DNA of 26,353 bases from Chara braunii (GCA_003427395.1 BFEA01000416.1:137541-163893); one strand, 5' to 3'. Positions 11,300 to 21,268 are shown, counted from the stretch's first letter. Notes: generated by a model not told the origin, from the sequence alone. Translations and numbers: made by a program.

Positions 11300-11311
11300 G
11301 CTCTGATACCA
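11300..11311 (-). other. E1 primer binding site, tRNA-iMet type
   Basis: Three bases inside the 5' LTR the minus strand reads TGGTATCAGAGC. This is the motif found in many plant LTR elements that prime from the 3' end of initiator tRNA-Met. All 12 bases match. Confidence 0.93.
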
Positions 11312-11314
11312 AAT

Positions 11315-12300
11315 TGCAAGGAAAATGAGCAACAACGAGATGACAAATCCAGATTACACAATCACATTGAAAGCCAGATAGTCACACCGTGTCTAGAGAG
11401 CAGCATTGCACCAATAATACACCAATGGAGGTTCGTAGTACTGAAAACCAATGTCAATGAGAGCTTTCTCTCTCCACACCAACACAAGAGTCCAGTCCCT
11501 TCTCTCCTACTTGGCGCTCAGCGCCCAGCCCACTCCTACACAGCTATTATCAGCCTACTAATTGACAATGCAACTGTTGACATCAGCGGCAACCCGAAGT
11601 ACTTGAAGATGTCACCCAATGCAGACCATCGCCAATACAAGGTATGTGCCCTTACATCATCATCATCATCATCCTTCACCCTTCTCTGACTTTACACCCA
11701 CGTCTTCCTCCCTTACACTCGAAGACCACTCATGCGCCTCACTGTAGTCCAAGCCCACCAGCTATGGTGGATGGGCTATGGCGCTGCCTTCAGCAGCGCC
11801 CTTCTGCCCTGCACGACCGCACGTGCTGCACCTCGCCTCTCAGCGCCAGCAGCAGCCCACGAGCCTTCGCTCCAGCAGCAGTGCCGCTAGCATGCGAGTG
11901 CCTGAATGAGGCTGAGAGTGGCGAGCTCTTTCCTTTATGGAAAGAGCCTGTCTGCTTCGCAGCCTGGCTGGGTTGGGCCTGGGCCCAGAAGCTTCTGGTA
12001 GGCCCCAGGATGCTGCGTGCTATTTTGCAGCTACTGGGCCGCTTTCGGTTGGGCCTCCCAACTGTCAGTGTATGAGGCTGCGTTTCTCGCCCAGGGCCTG
12101 CATTCTTCGGAAAGGCCCAGAAGGCCGTGGAAATGTCTTGGTTGCTCGACGTGTGTTTCTCTCAACCAACAGGCGCGTTGCAACTGACTGTACCCCAAAT
12201 ATGAAATTGACAGTCAAAGGCCTCTAGGCCCGCCTTCACTTAGGGCGGGCACGACTGCAACCGGGGCCCCTTAGGCCTGCCGAGGACCGAGATCCTCGCA
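11315..12300 (-). repeat. E1 5' LTR
   Basis: This is the direct repeat of 3433-4411, 986 bp, TG at 12300 to CA at 11315 on the minus strand. It should carry the promoter driving gag-pol, but I could not identify a TATA box with confidence. It contains the same ATC trinucleotide run (about 11655-11672) and the GGCGCTCAGCGCC palindrome as its partner. Confidence 0.95.
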
Positions 12301-12404
12301 TATATTATTAATTTATTATATTATGTTTTTTAAATTTATTTATTTATTGTTTATTTTTTGGGGGGCGGGGGGGCAAGTGGTCCCAGGCCACTCTGGTAGC
12401 CTAG
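12301..12404. other. AT-rich spacer between E1 and E2
   Basis: This is 104 bp of mostly A/T sequence with a G-rich break (about 12360-12374, G6-C-G7) and a final CTAG that forms the left target duplication of E2. It appears to be the original host sequence between the two insertions: removing E1 and E2 rejoins AT-rich flanks on both sides. Confidence 0.8.
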
Positions 12405-13322
12405 TGCAAGGAAGATGAGCAATAGCGAACTTCAACAATCAAACAGCATCATACATATGAGTCCAGATAGTCTTGACCTCGAACCAACAGCAACATTGCA
12501 TCACGAGAATCACCAAATAAGAACACACCAAGAGTTCATAATTGACAATGCTGAAATAGTCCCATCATCATAAACGAAGAACCAGAGTTGATATCCTATC
12601 TGGCTCGGCGCCCAGACTACATGTGGCAGATCCTATCTAGCCTATACTACGAAGCCGAAAGATAACATCAACAGCATTCCCGAAGTACGAGCATATGGCG
12701 ACCAATGTCGCACGCTTCCAGCACCAGGTATGTCTCGTGCTACACTCACAACCTCGTTCCCCAACTCACAGATGCCACTAGCACCCAAGGACCACCCTGC
12801 GCTTCACCCAGCATACAGCAGCGCAGCTCGGCTATGGCTGCGTGCTCCTTCCCTGCTCGCCCGTGAGAGCGTAGGCGCCAGCCAGCAAATAGNGCAGCAG
12901 CGCTTGCGCAGCATGCAGCCAGCACCCGAATNCCGAATGAGGAGGCAGGCCCTTCCCTATATCGAAGTGGCCTGCCTGCGTCCANTCCCAGGAAGCTTCC
13001 AGTAGGCCCCGGTAGCCTGAGGCCCANCACGTCGAAAGCAGGCCTTGGGCCTGAGGTGGTTGTCTGTGCCCAACTGCCTTTGGCCAATGTTTGGCCCGGT
13101 ACCCGTATTCNGCCCAGGGCCTGCTTCACATTCATTCACACAGGCGGCCCAGGGCCTGGGTTCCTTCAACCTACTGGCGCTGCGCAACTGCCTGAATTTC
13201 CCCGAGTTGCGTAGTGGCCAAAAAGGGGCCCTGAGGGCCTCGTCGAGCCTGCGTTCACTTAGGGCAGCCGACGGGCTGCAAAATTGGGGCCTTATGAGGC
13301 TCTTAGAGGCAGTGGCCTCGCA
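12405..13322 (-). repeat. E2 3' LTR
   Basis: This is the direct repeat of 20355-21268. It contains four single undetermined bases, and a small number of substitutions and short indels separate the copies (for example a few extra bases around 12953). The GGCGCTCAGCGCC palindrome present in the partner is damaged here (about 12601-12615). Confidence 0.95.
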
Positions 13323-13335
13323 TTCCCTCCTCCTT
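13323..13335 (-). other. E2 polypurine tract
   Basis: The minus strand reads AAGGAGGAGGGAA directly next to the TG of the 3' LTR. It is nearly identical to the E1 tract, supporting shared descent of the two elements. Confidence 0.9.
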
Positions 13336-13404
13336 AGCTTCAACACTCCTCTGAGAAGCTCAATCTTCGATCATAGGGCGCTTTCCTTTCTGCAAAGATC
13401 TCTC

Positions 13405-15060
13405 CTATTGAGTTACAACTTGAGGAGCGGTCTGCATGAGCTCTTCCTTGGTGAACCAGTGCTCCTCCTTCGGATCAGTGTGATGCCGGAACCGAACACG
13501 ATACTGCAACTTCGGTTTTGGAGGATGTCCCCTGCCTGATGGTCTTGATACCGGCAGCTCTCTGTGATCCACAATATCATCAATGTCCACCTCTCCGTCC
13601 ATGGTTGGGGGCAACATTGAGCGACGAGATGGAAACTGGTCAGTTTCTTTGAAAGGTGCCATCTTGGGGGCGTGAAAGACAGGGTAAGTACGAAGATGAC
13701 CAGGAATCCGGATAACGTAGGATGGCCCATCAGGATCTGTCCTGACGATGTCCAAGACTTCTTAAGGTCCAAAGTACTGAGGCATGAGTTTGCGGGATAT
13801 CCCATACTCCTGTCCCAGTTCTGAAGACTTAACCCAGACCCTATCCCCAACCTGAAATGTAGAAGGCCGGCGGTGTCTGTTTTCGGACTCTATCATCGCG
13901 GCCTGTGCCTTCTGCATCTGTTCTACCGCCTGCTGCATTTTCTGTTCGTATCTGTAGGCAAACTCTAACGTACCCGGTGCAGCGGTTGATTCATTCTCAG
14001 GTAGGAGAAAGTCAAGAGGTAGTCTAGGCTTGAAAGTCAATAGTAGACTGTTCGGGCTCACCCCAGTGGCATTGTGTACCGCATTGTTATACAGACTGGC
14101 GATGAGAGCAAGCTTCTCATCCCAGTCCACCTGGTTGGGCTTGATGTAATGCCTCAACAGGTGTTGTACAATGCGGTTCAGTTGCTCGGCCTGGCCGTTG
14201 GCCTTTAGGTGATTCCCATAAGTCGTTTGCAACTGAGTGCCCTGCTCTGCAGCAGTGGCCTTCCACAACTCACTGGTAAACCTAACATCCCTGTCACTGA
14301 CAACAGACTTGGGTAAACCAAAGTCTCTAACCCAGTTTTCTTTGAACATTCGGATTACGTACTCCGTTCTTGCTGTTTCTGGCATGGCTACTAACCTAGC
14401 ATACTTACTAAATTTATGCACGATAACGAAGATGTGCCGCATCCCACTCTTGCTGGTGATTAGAGTATCCATGAAATCCATGGACAGACTCTCACCAGGC
14501 CGTTTCGGAATCGGAAGGGGCTTCAGAAGCCTAAGAGGAGCCTGAGTACGTGGCTTGTCTCGTTGACACACTTGACACGTCTCCACATACAGCTGAGCAT
14601 CTCGCATCATCGTGGGCCACCAGAACCGCTGCAGCAAGTTGGCTGCGGTCTTCTTATATCCAAAATGGCCGGTGGCATCATGACACTCGCCTAGAAACAA
14701 ACTACGCAAAGGTTCACTATTTGGAACACACAAGCGTTTATTCCCTGCCTTCTCCAGGAAGAGCAAGGCATTGACCAACTCAAACTCGGCAGAGGTCTTC
14801 TTGTCCTTTGCCTGAAGTCTGCGTATGATCTCAGACATGAACTGGTCCTCGCGATAGGCTTCCACCAAGGATTGAGTAACATGGTTCGTCAGATCGAACT
14901 CAGTAATCAGCGCACCTGAGAAATCAGGTCTACGCGACAAGGCATCTGCAACCTTGTTGTACTCCCCTTTGAGATACTGGGGGTCGAAGTCATATTGCTC
15001 AATGACTTCGATCCAACGCTTCAGAGCGTCAGATAGTACGGGCTGAGTTCTCATCCATCT
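13405..15060 (-). pseudogene. E2 pol C-terminal half: RNase H end, integrase, chromodomain-like tail
   Basis: This stretch is open from the gap through 430 residues. It begins with the end of RNase H (KVADALSRR), then the integrase zinc part (H125, H130, C160, C163 counted from the ATG at 15054), the core with D193 (SMDFMD), D254 (VVSDRD) and E290 (NGQAEQ), giving 35 residues between the last two, and the C-terminal GDRVWVKSSELGQEYG region. A TAA at 13762-13764 interrupts the frame where E1 reads Leu. The same frame then continues through RRSMLPPTMDGEVDID to a tail (about 13430-13587) with IVDH and a FRHHTDPKEEHWFTKEEL end, ending TAG at 13405-13407. The tail resembles a chromodomain with an inserted Pro/Gly-rich loop. 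Catalytic residues are intact, so only the TAA obviously disables it. Confidence 0.9.
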
Positions 15061-15965
15061 NNNNNNNNNNNNNNNNNNNNNNNNNNNNNNNNNNNNNNNN
15101 NNNNNNNNNNNNNNNNNNNNNNNNNNNNNNNNNNNNNNNNNNNNNNNNNNNNNNNNNNNNNNNNNNNNNNNNNNNNNNNNNNNNNNNNNNNNNNNNNNNN
15201 NNNNNNNNNNNNNNNNNNNNNNNNNNNNNNNNNNNNNNNNNNNNNNNNNNNNNNNNNNNNNNNNNNNNNNNNNNNNNNNNNNNNNNNNNNNNNNNNNNNN
15301 NNNNNNNNNNNNNNNNNNNNNNNNNNNNNNNNNNNNNNNNNNNNNNNNNNNNNNNNNNNNNNNNNNNNNNNNNNNNNNNNNNNNNNNNNNNNNNNNNNNN
15401 NNNNNNNNNNNNNNNNNNNNNNNNNNNNNNNNNNNNNNNNNNNNNNNNNNNNNNNNNNNNNNNNNNNNNNNNNNNNNNNNNNNNNNNNNNNNNNNNNNNN
15501 NNNNNNNNNNNNNNNNNNNNNNNNNNNNNNNNNNNNNNNNNNNNNNNNNNNNNNNNNNNNNNNNNNNNNNNNNNNNNNNNNNNNNNNNNNNNNNNNNNNN
15601 NNNNNNNNNNNNNNNNNNNNNNNNNNNNNNNNNNNNNNNNNNNNNNNNNNNNNNNNNNNNNNNNNNNNNNNNNNNNNNNNNNNNNNNNNNNNNNNNNNNN
15701 NNNNNNNNNNNNNNNNNNNNNNNNNNNNNNNNNNNNNNNNNNNNNNNNNNNNNNNNNNNNNNNNNNNNNNNNNNNNNNNNNNNNNNNNNNNNNNNNNNNN
15801 NNNNNNNNNNNNNNNNNNNNNNNNNNNNNNNNNNNNNNNNNNNNNNNNNNNNNNNNNNNNNNNNNNNNNNNNNNNNNNNNNNNNNNNNNNNNNNNNNNNN
15901 NNNNNNNNNNNNNNNNNNNNNNNNNNNNNNNNNNNNNNNNNNNNNNNNNNNNNNNNNNNNNNNNN
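15061..15965. other. Assembly gap (905 N) inside E2 pol
   Basis: The gap removes the reverse transcriptase part with the YxDD motif and most of RNase H. Aligning both edges to E1 (6139 on one side, 6962 on the other), the missing piece should be about 822 bp, 83 bp shorter than the N run. The gap length is therefore an estimate, or E2 holds a small extra insertion there. Confidence 0.9.
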
Positions 15966-17120
15966 CTGATGGTACCCGGACTTCAGATCTATCTTACTGA
16001 AGTACCGACACCCTTGCACTCTATCTAGCAGATCGTCGATGCGCGGTAGGGGCTCTCTATTCTTTACAGTGATGGCATTGAGGCCCCTATAGTCAATGCA
16101 CATCCTAAGAGTACCCTCCTTCTTCTTAGGTACGAATAGAACTGGAGACCCATAAGGAGAGACACTTGGCCGGATCCACCCCTTCTCTACGAGTTCCTTG
16201 AGTTGGCGGCGTAGCTCATAAAGCTCGCGTGGAGACATCCGATAGATCCTACCCTTCGGAATACTTGACCCTGGGATAATCTCTATCGCGTGGACGACCT
16301 CCCTCTCAACAACTCCTATCGGCTCTTCAAATAGATCAGGGTACTTAGCAACTACTCCCTCTATCTCCGACGACATTTTCACCGGCTCGCGTGCAGCAGA
16401 GACATAAACTAAGTACATACCCTCCTCCTGATTTTGCTTATAATAATTATAGAACGCGGCCGCACACATGTACCCGTAGGACTCAATCAGACTACTAGCT
16501 TTGAACTTGTGTAATCTGGCGGTCCCTCCACCTGGCAAAGTGTGTTTGACCACTTTTCGGTCCCATTCAAACTGGGGATGTGCTACAAAGAGGTAGTACA
16601 TACCTAACAACATATCCATGGGGAGTTCGTCACTTACCAGGAACGAGACACGATGTCTCAAGTCCCCTCCCGCGTACGGGAAACAACACTCTACATCTTG
16701 GAGGTAGTCATTGACTACCATGCGCTGCTTGTTGGCACAGGTCGACTCCACAGGTCGACTCAGGCGCTGCACTCGCCCCTGTAAGCGGAGTCTTTCAACG
16801 CACGCGCGACTGATAAAGTTCCTAGTCGAGCAAGTGTCATAATAGGCCCCGGCCTTGCGGCCGCCAATAACAACCTCGCTGATGAATATCTCACCCTTCG
16901 GGGCTTTGACTAGTGCTGTCCAAGAAGCTAGTGGGTCTGATCCAGACCACTCCACCTCTAGCTCCTCTAAGGACTCAAACACATTCATCGAACAGAGGCT
17001 CTGAATGTGCTTGCGGGACGATGCTGGAGTCAATAGCTTGGGCCATATCTCGAGATGGTGAGGGTGTCTCCACCACCTCGACCCTAGCAGGAACAGCTAC
17101 TATTCCTACTGGCCCGACGT
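15966..17120 (-). pseudogene. E2 pol N-terminal half: protease and start of reverse transcriptase
   Basis: Pol begins in the -1 frame after the slippery site, with [15 protein letters not shown] through [10 protein letters not shown] deletion of about 8 bases relative to E1 (near 17000) then moves it into the frame of [13 protein letters not shown]. The retropepsin core reads [15 protein letters not shown]: Asp-Thr-Cys (16830-16838) in place of Asp-Thr-Gly, a change expected to impair activity. The long linker ([18 protein letters not shown]) is intact, and reverse transcriptase follows with [11 protein letters not shown] and [12 protein letters not shown], carrying the first catalytic Asp, up to the gap. 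No stop occurs from about 17033 to 15966. Confidence 0.9.
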
Positions 17121-17127
17121 GTTTCCC
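17086..17127 (-). promoter_or_regulatory. E2 putative programmed -1 frameshift signal
   Basis: In the gag frame the minus strand reads G GGA AAC (17127-17121), a canonical X XXY YYZ slippery heptamer, 12 nt upstream of the gag TAG (17106-17108). A 10-nt spacer (17120-17111) leads to a 9-bp stem, AGTAGGAAT (17110-17102) with GTTCCTGCT (17094-17086), with a 7-nt loop; two pairs are G-T. Slipping back one base enters the frame encoding GPVGIVAV, homologous to E1 pol. The stem is conserved in E1 with a compensatory change. Confidence 0.75.
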
Positions 17128-19085
17128 GGAGCACTGCCTAAAGTGCTGGCAACGTTGCTACCAACGGGTTGAGCGGATCCTAGCACCTGCCCCGTTGTAG
17201 GCGGGATCTTTTCTGCTACCTTCTTTTTGCGGCACTTGAATTGGTTGTGGCCATATTGACCACAACGAATACAGGCCTGCCGAGAGTAACGATCTCTCCA
17301 CACGTCCTCAGTGAGACCCGCTTTCTCCCATGGAGGAGTGTTGGGGTCAACTTGACTCCTAGACCGGGAGCCTCCGCAGCGTCTACCGGTCGCCTTACCT
17401 TTTTGTGCTACGGCAGCGACCACTCCACCCTTTGAAGCGTCTATGCTGCCTGCCTCTGAACCTACTCCCTCCTGGAGGTTGCCGTCCAACTCGATGGTTG
17501 AACCATCATTGTCGACAAACATTAAGCGACCCTTCGCCTTCCAGTTGGGAGGCAGTGTCTTCTTTCTCCCAACCGTAGTGGGTGCCTGTCCATGCCCTAT
17601 CTTAGCTTCTAGGTTTAGGGCTACCTTACTAAACGAAGGAAAGTTGTGCATATTGATGTTGGCGTCTTTTGCCAACTGGTTCCTGAGCGGCTGAGAAAAG
17701 CATCTCAAGTACGAAGTCAACAGGACCTGGGGGTCATAGCGCACCCCTGGGACACAGATCAGACGCTCAACAACGTCGGTGGCTTCCCTTACTGTCTTAA
17801 ACTGCCGCGTGTGCAGTGTCAGGATCGCATCAGTGGCCCTTTGGGCCTCCTGAGGATCACGCCACCTCTCTTCCACCATCTTTAGGAAGTCTTCCAATTT
17901 TTGGGAGGCCGCTCAAGCGCAAAAGTCATGACCATATCCCTGGAGTTGCACTAGACCGCTCAACCATCTTGCTGCACTACCCTCTAGGTAGGAAGCAGCC
18001 ACAAACACTTCTTCGTGCGGCAAGGTGAGTTTACACCTGATGTAGACCGGCACTGCCCTCAACCACGTGTCGAGGTCTTCGCCCCTCTTATCCCCTGTAA
18101 AAGGTTTGGGAGCGGCGATGGCCGTCTTTGGGACCCACTGAGTTTGTCCCGGTCCCTGCATCACTCCGGGCTGTGGACCCGGTGACACAGGTTGCTGTGC
18201 CAGCTGCTGGGGCTGCATGCCCTGAGGCTGCACAAGCTGCGAGACAGCAGGCTGCGTGGTGACTGCAACCTGCAACGGACTTGGAGTGAACACTGTCTGT
18301 ACAGGAACCTGCAAACTACTCCCTGCTGTTACCCCTCCTGACAGCGGCATGCCCAGGGAAACGATAGCAACCGATGACGGGGCTACATATGGGGATACCC
18401 CTGTCACCGGTGGGACAGAAAAGGGAGGATATGGGACGGGCCAGGCACCAGGCCCGGCTGGTGATGGTGCTGCCTGAGCACGGCCTGCCAAAACGGCTAG
18501 GCTCTGTTGAATGTCCTGAGATTGATGCTCCTGCATCTCTATTACGCTTAGCAGGGCCCTCCTAACTACCCTCACATCATCATCCATATTGTTCAGGTCC
18601 ATCGTCTCTAACTCCTCTATATTTGCCCCTCTCCGCTGCATCCTGGCTCTTCTTCTGATCATCTTTTCCTTTTCCGCTTTTCTTTCTCCTAATGCCCGCT
18701 GAAGCTGTGCCTCCTGCAGAGCTGCCTGCTGGATGGCGACATCCGCTGGAGTCAACACCGCGGCCTGGCTTGCCATAACGCCAGTGGACTGACTCACAGT
18801 CTGCGCGACCGTTGACCTGACGACACCTGAACTAATGGCTTGGGAAGTCTGCTGCGCAGAAGTGACCATGGCTGTAGTGGCCATGGCTGCTGTAGCACCG
18901 GCCTCGCTAACTAAAGTCCTGCTGGCCTCGGCTGCTCTAGCCCTCCTCTGCGCCTGCTGTCTCTCCCTAAGCCGGCGGAACAGAATCCTATCACCCTCCG
19001 GTCCTAAAGACACGTGGGCTATTGGGCCTCTATCTGATCGCAAGGTCCTGCGGTCGTCCTCTCCGGTGTCCTCCTCGTCGCTCAT
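17106..19085 (-). pseudogene. E2 gag (single in-frame TGA)
   Basis: The ATG at 19083-19085 opens a frame of 390 codons, then TGA at 17913-17915, then the same frame continues to TAG at 17106-17108. Order: an acidic start (MSDEEDTGEDD), an Arg-rich segment, an Ala/Ser/Thr/Gln region, a probable coiled coil (about residues 120-160, QRALGERKAEKEKMIRRR), a Pro/Gln/Val-rich linker, a capsid region (PKPFTGDKRGEDLDTW, AASYLEGSAARWLSGL, then after the TGA the RWRDPQEAQRATDA part), a basic segment and a CX2CX4HX4C knuckle (CIRCGQYGHNQFKC). The TGA splits the capsid; the codon was probably Trp (TGG), since E1 has TAG there. Gag ends NTSGQ, matching HTSGQ in E1. Confidence 0.9.
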
Positions 19086-20339
19086 AGGCTACAGCGCTGT
19101 GCACTGTCTACACTAGATCATACTAGATGCCTACCGCAACATAGTGCACAGACCCACTAATTAGTTGGTGGCTATTTTGGAACAGATATCACTTGAGGTC
19201 AACAGGTAAGCCAGATTCCTACAACTGAAACTATTTTTAGTATGACTAGTCCGCAAACAGAAGCACCAGGAACAATCAACAGTTCTAACTAATGCTGTCT
19301 GTCAGATGTCAATGACAGTCATCTAACTAATCAAAACATAAAAATAAAATCAGTTGTGTGGATAGAATAGCATGACATTTTCTCGAACTTATCACCCGGA
19401 ATCAACCCCGCCCTTAGTTCCCCTGAGTATCTCTTGACGTCAGCGTCCCTGAGCAATCTGGAGGCGTAGCGTGTCTAAAGCTGTGTGTTCGGCCCACCCC
19501 TGTGCCCCAAGTATTCACTGAACCGGCCAGCCTTGCACGTATATTTATCCTCGGCGTGCCGCGAGCCTTCCAACCATTGACTGATCCAGGGGCAATTCAA
19601 CGTCCGCCCCCAAGTGACTCCACGAATTATTTTACGTCACAGTCGGATGACGATCACAGTCAATGGTTCCCCTTCCCGTGTTTATTTGTAGACGCCGGGT
19701 GCTCGTCTTTCCTGTAGGGCTGGCCTGCCCAGTGGTACCCATCTAACAGCGCAGCAAGCCGAACAAAGGACCAGCAGCAAGGCATGCGTGCTCTACTCCC
19801 TGTGGGTTGGCATCGTGACCGTGACCCAGTGCTTCGTCCAGGGCCCTTCAGAAAGTTCCGCCCATCTCCACCCAGATGCTCCACGTGAACATTGCCGACT
19901 CTCAAGGTTGAGCGCACTCGACACCTCACGATGAGAGGACTCTCAAGAAGGAACACACAACCTCACGGTAAGAAGTGTCGAAGAGGGTAGATAAGGTTAA
20001 GAGCAACGTACCTCATTTAGCTGCCCCCAACCACAGAGATAATCTCACCAGATGACCAAATGGAGATTGCGATGACCAGTCACTGCATCGGCACAACCAG
20101 CATTAACTCGCCGTTCCACCTCAGCATCAATCGCACATTAGATAGTTCTCATCACACTGTCCAGACCACATTACACTTCCGTAGCCTTCCTGGTGATTCC
20201 CCTCACCTCCTGGGTCGCCTACACACTCATCTCCACCCTCCTCACTACACACCACTTACGGCCAAACTCGCCCAGCAGACCGCATGTATGTACCGCATAA
20301 GGCAGAAGACAAGCGCCAGATGAGCGCAATCGTACCACA
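19086..20339 (-). other. E2 untranslated leader between PBS and gag
   Basis: This stretch of about 1.25 kb is nearly the same length as the E1 leader and is conserved in blocks, strongest at about 19795-20035 (the CGTGACC, GTGCTTCGTCCAGGGCCCT, ACTCTCAAGGTTGAGCGC, TCACGGTAAGAAGTG and GAGGGTAGATAAGG region on the plus strand). No conserved open frame is present. The function is presumably RNA-level, but no known element is recognised. Confidence 0.7.
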
Positions 20340-20351
20340 GCTCCGATACCA
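20340..20351 (-). other. E2 primer binding site, tRNA-iMet type with one mismatch
   Basis: Three bases inside the 5' LTR the minus strand reads TGGTATCGGAGC, 11 of 12 identical to the E1 site TGGTATCAGAGC. It most likely still uses initiator tRNA-Met. Confidence 0.9.
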
Positions 20352-20354
20352 AAT

Positions 20355-21268
20355 TGCAAGGAAGATGAGCAATAGCGAACTTCAACAATCAAACAGCATC
20401 ATACATATGAGTCCAGATAGTCTTGACCTCGAACCAACAGCAGCATTGCATCACGAGAATCACCAAATAAGAACACACCAAGAATTCATAATTGACAATT
20501 ATGAAATAGTCCCATCATCATCAACGAAGAACCAGAGTTGATATCCTATCTGGCGCTCAGCGCCCAGACTACATGTGGCAGATCCTATCTAACCTATACT
20601 ACGAAGCCGAAAGATGACATCAACAGCATTCCCGAAGTACGAGCATATGGCGACCAATGTCGCACGCTTCCAGCACCAGGTATGTCTGGCGCTACACTCA
20701 CAACCTCGTTCCCCAACTCACAGATGCCACTAGCACCCAAGGACCACCCTGCGCTTCACCCAGCATACAGCAGCGCAGCTCGGCTATGGCTGCGTGCTCC
20801 TTCCCTGCTCGCCCGTGAGAGCGTAGGCGCCAGCCAGCAAATAGCGCAGCAGCGCTTGCGCAGCATGCAGCCAGCACCCGAATACCGAATGAGGAGGCAG
20901 GCCTATATCGAAGTGGCCCGCCTGCGTCCAATCCCAGGAAGCTTCCAGTAGGCCCCGGTAGCCTGAGGCCCAGCACGTCGAAAGCAGGCCTTGGGCCTGA
21001 GGTGGTTGTCTGTGCCCAACTGCCTTTGGCCAATGTTTGGCCCGGTACCCGTATTCAGCCCAGGGCCTGCTTCACATTCATTCACACAGGCGGCCCAGGG
21101 CCTGGGTTCCTTCAACCTACTGGCGCTGCGCAACTGCCTGAATTTCCCCGAGTTGCGTAGTGGCCAAAAAGGGGCCCTGAGGGCCTCGTCGAGCCTGCCT
21201 TCACTTAGGGCGGCCGACGGGCTGCAAAATTGGGGCCTTATGAGGCTCTTAGAGGCAGTGGCCTCGCA
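20355..21268 (-). repeat. E2 5' LTR
   Basis: This is the direct repeat of 12405-13322, 914 bp, with TG at 21268 and CA at 20355 on the minus strand. It contains the GGCGCTCAGCGCC palindrome (about 20552-20564). Several G-rich GGGCC and CAGGGCC motifs recur in its U3 part. No promoter motif can be assigned with confidence. Confidence 0.95.

Larger units (their letters stand above)
3433..12300 (-). mobile_element. E1: complete but decayed Ty3/gypsy LTR retrotransposon
   Basis: This is an 8868-bp element on the minus strand. It is bounded by LTRs of 979 bp (3' LTR, 3433-4411) and 986 bp (5' LTR, 11315-12300) with TG...CA ends. TATA flanks both sides (3429-3432 and 12301-12304), consistent with a 4-bp target duplication, although the site is AT-rich and chance is possible. 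Internal order is PBS, long leader, gag, protease, reverse transcriptase, RNase H, integrase with a chromodomain-like tail, and PPT. The order RT-RNase H-integrase identifies Ty3/gypsy. Coding regions carry at least a dozen stops or frameshifts, so it cannot mobilise itself. LTR identity is about 95% by eye, older than E2. Confidence 0.95.
12405..21268 (-). mobile_element. E2: nearly intact Ty3/gypsy LTR retrotransposon
   Basis: This is an 8864-bp element (including 905 Ns) on the minus strand with LTRs of 918 and 914 bp, TG...CA ends and a CTAG target duplication (12401-12404 and 21269-21272). The internal order is the same as E1: PBS, a leader of about 1.27 kb, gag, pol in -1 frame, PPT. 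LTRs are about 98% identical by eye, so insertion is recent relative to E1. Lesions seen are a TGA in gag, a short deletion shifting frame before protease, D-T-C in the protease active site and a TAA near the integrase tail. Protein identity to E1 in reverse transcriptase is high (about 90% over the visible part), yet LTRs differ strongly, so they are sister subfamilies. Confidence 0.95.

Noticed and set aside
14192-14230. Possible loss of the integrase catalytic Glu in E2 (Lys where E1 has Glu in NHPESNGQ).
   Set aside because: The catalytic Glu of this family is the one in NGQAE. It is intact in both elements and lies exactly 35 residues after the second Asp.
17100-17120. Stop-codon readthrough as the way to make gag-pol.
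   Set aside because: In the gag frame more stops follow within a few codons in both elements (for example TAG soon after GAA or GAG TTT), and pol homology lies in another frame.
3433-21268. E1 and E2 as a tandem duplication of a single element sharing LTRs.
   Set aside because: Each has its own LTR pair and flanking 4-bp duplication, and the LTRs belong to different subfamilies.
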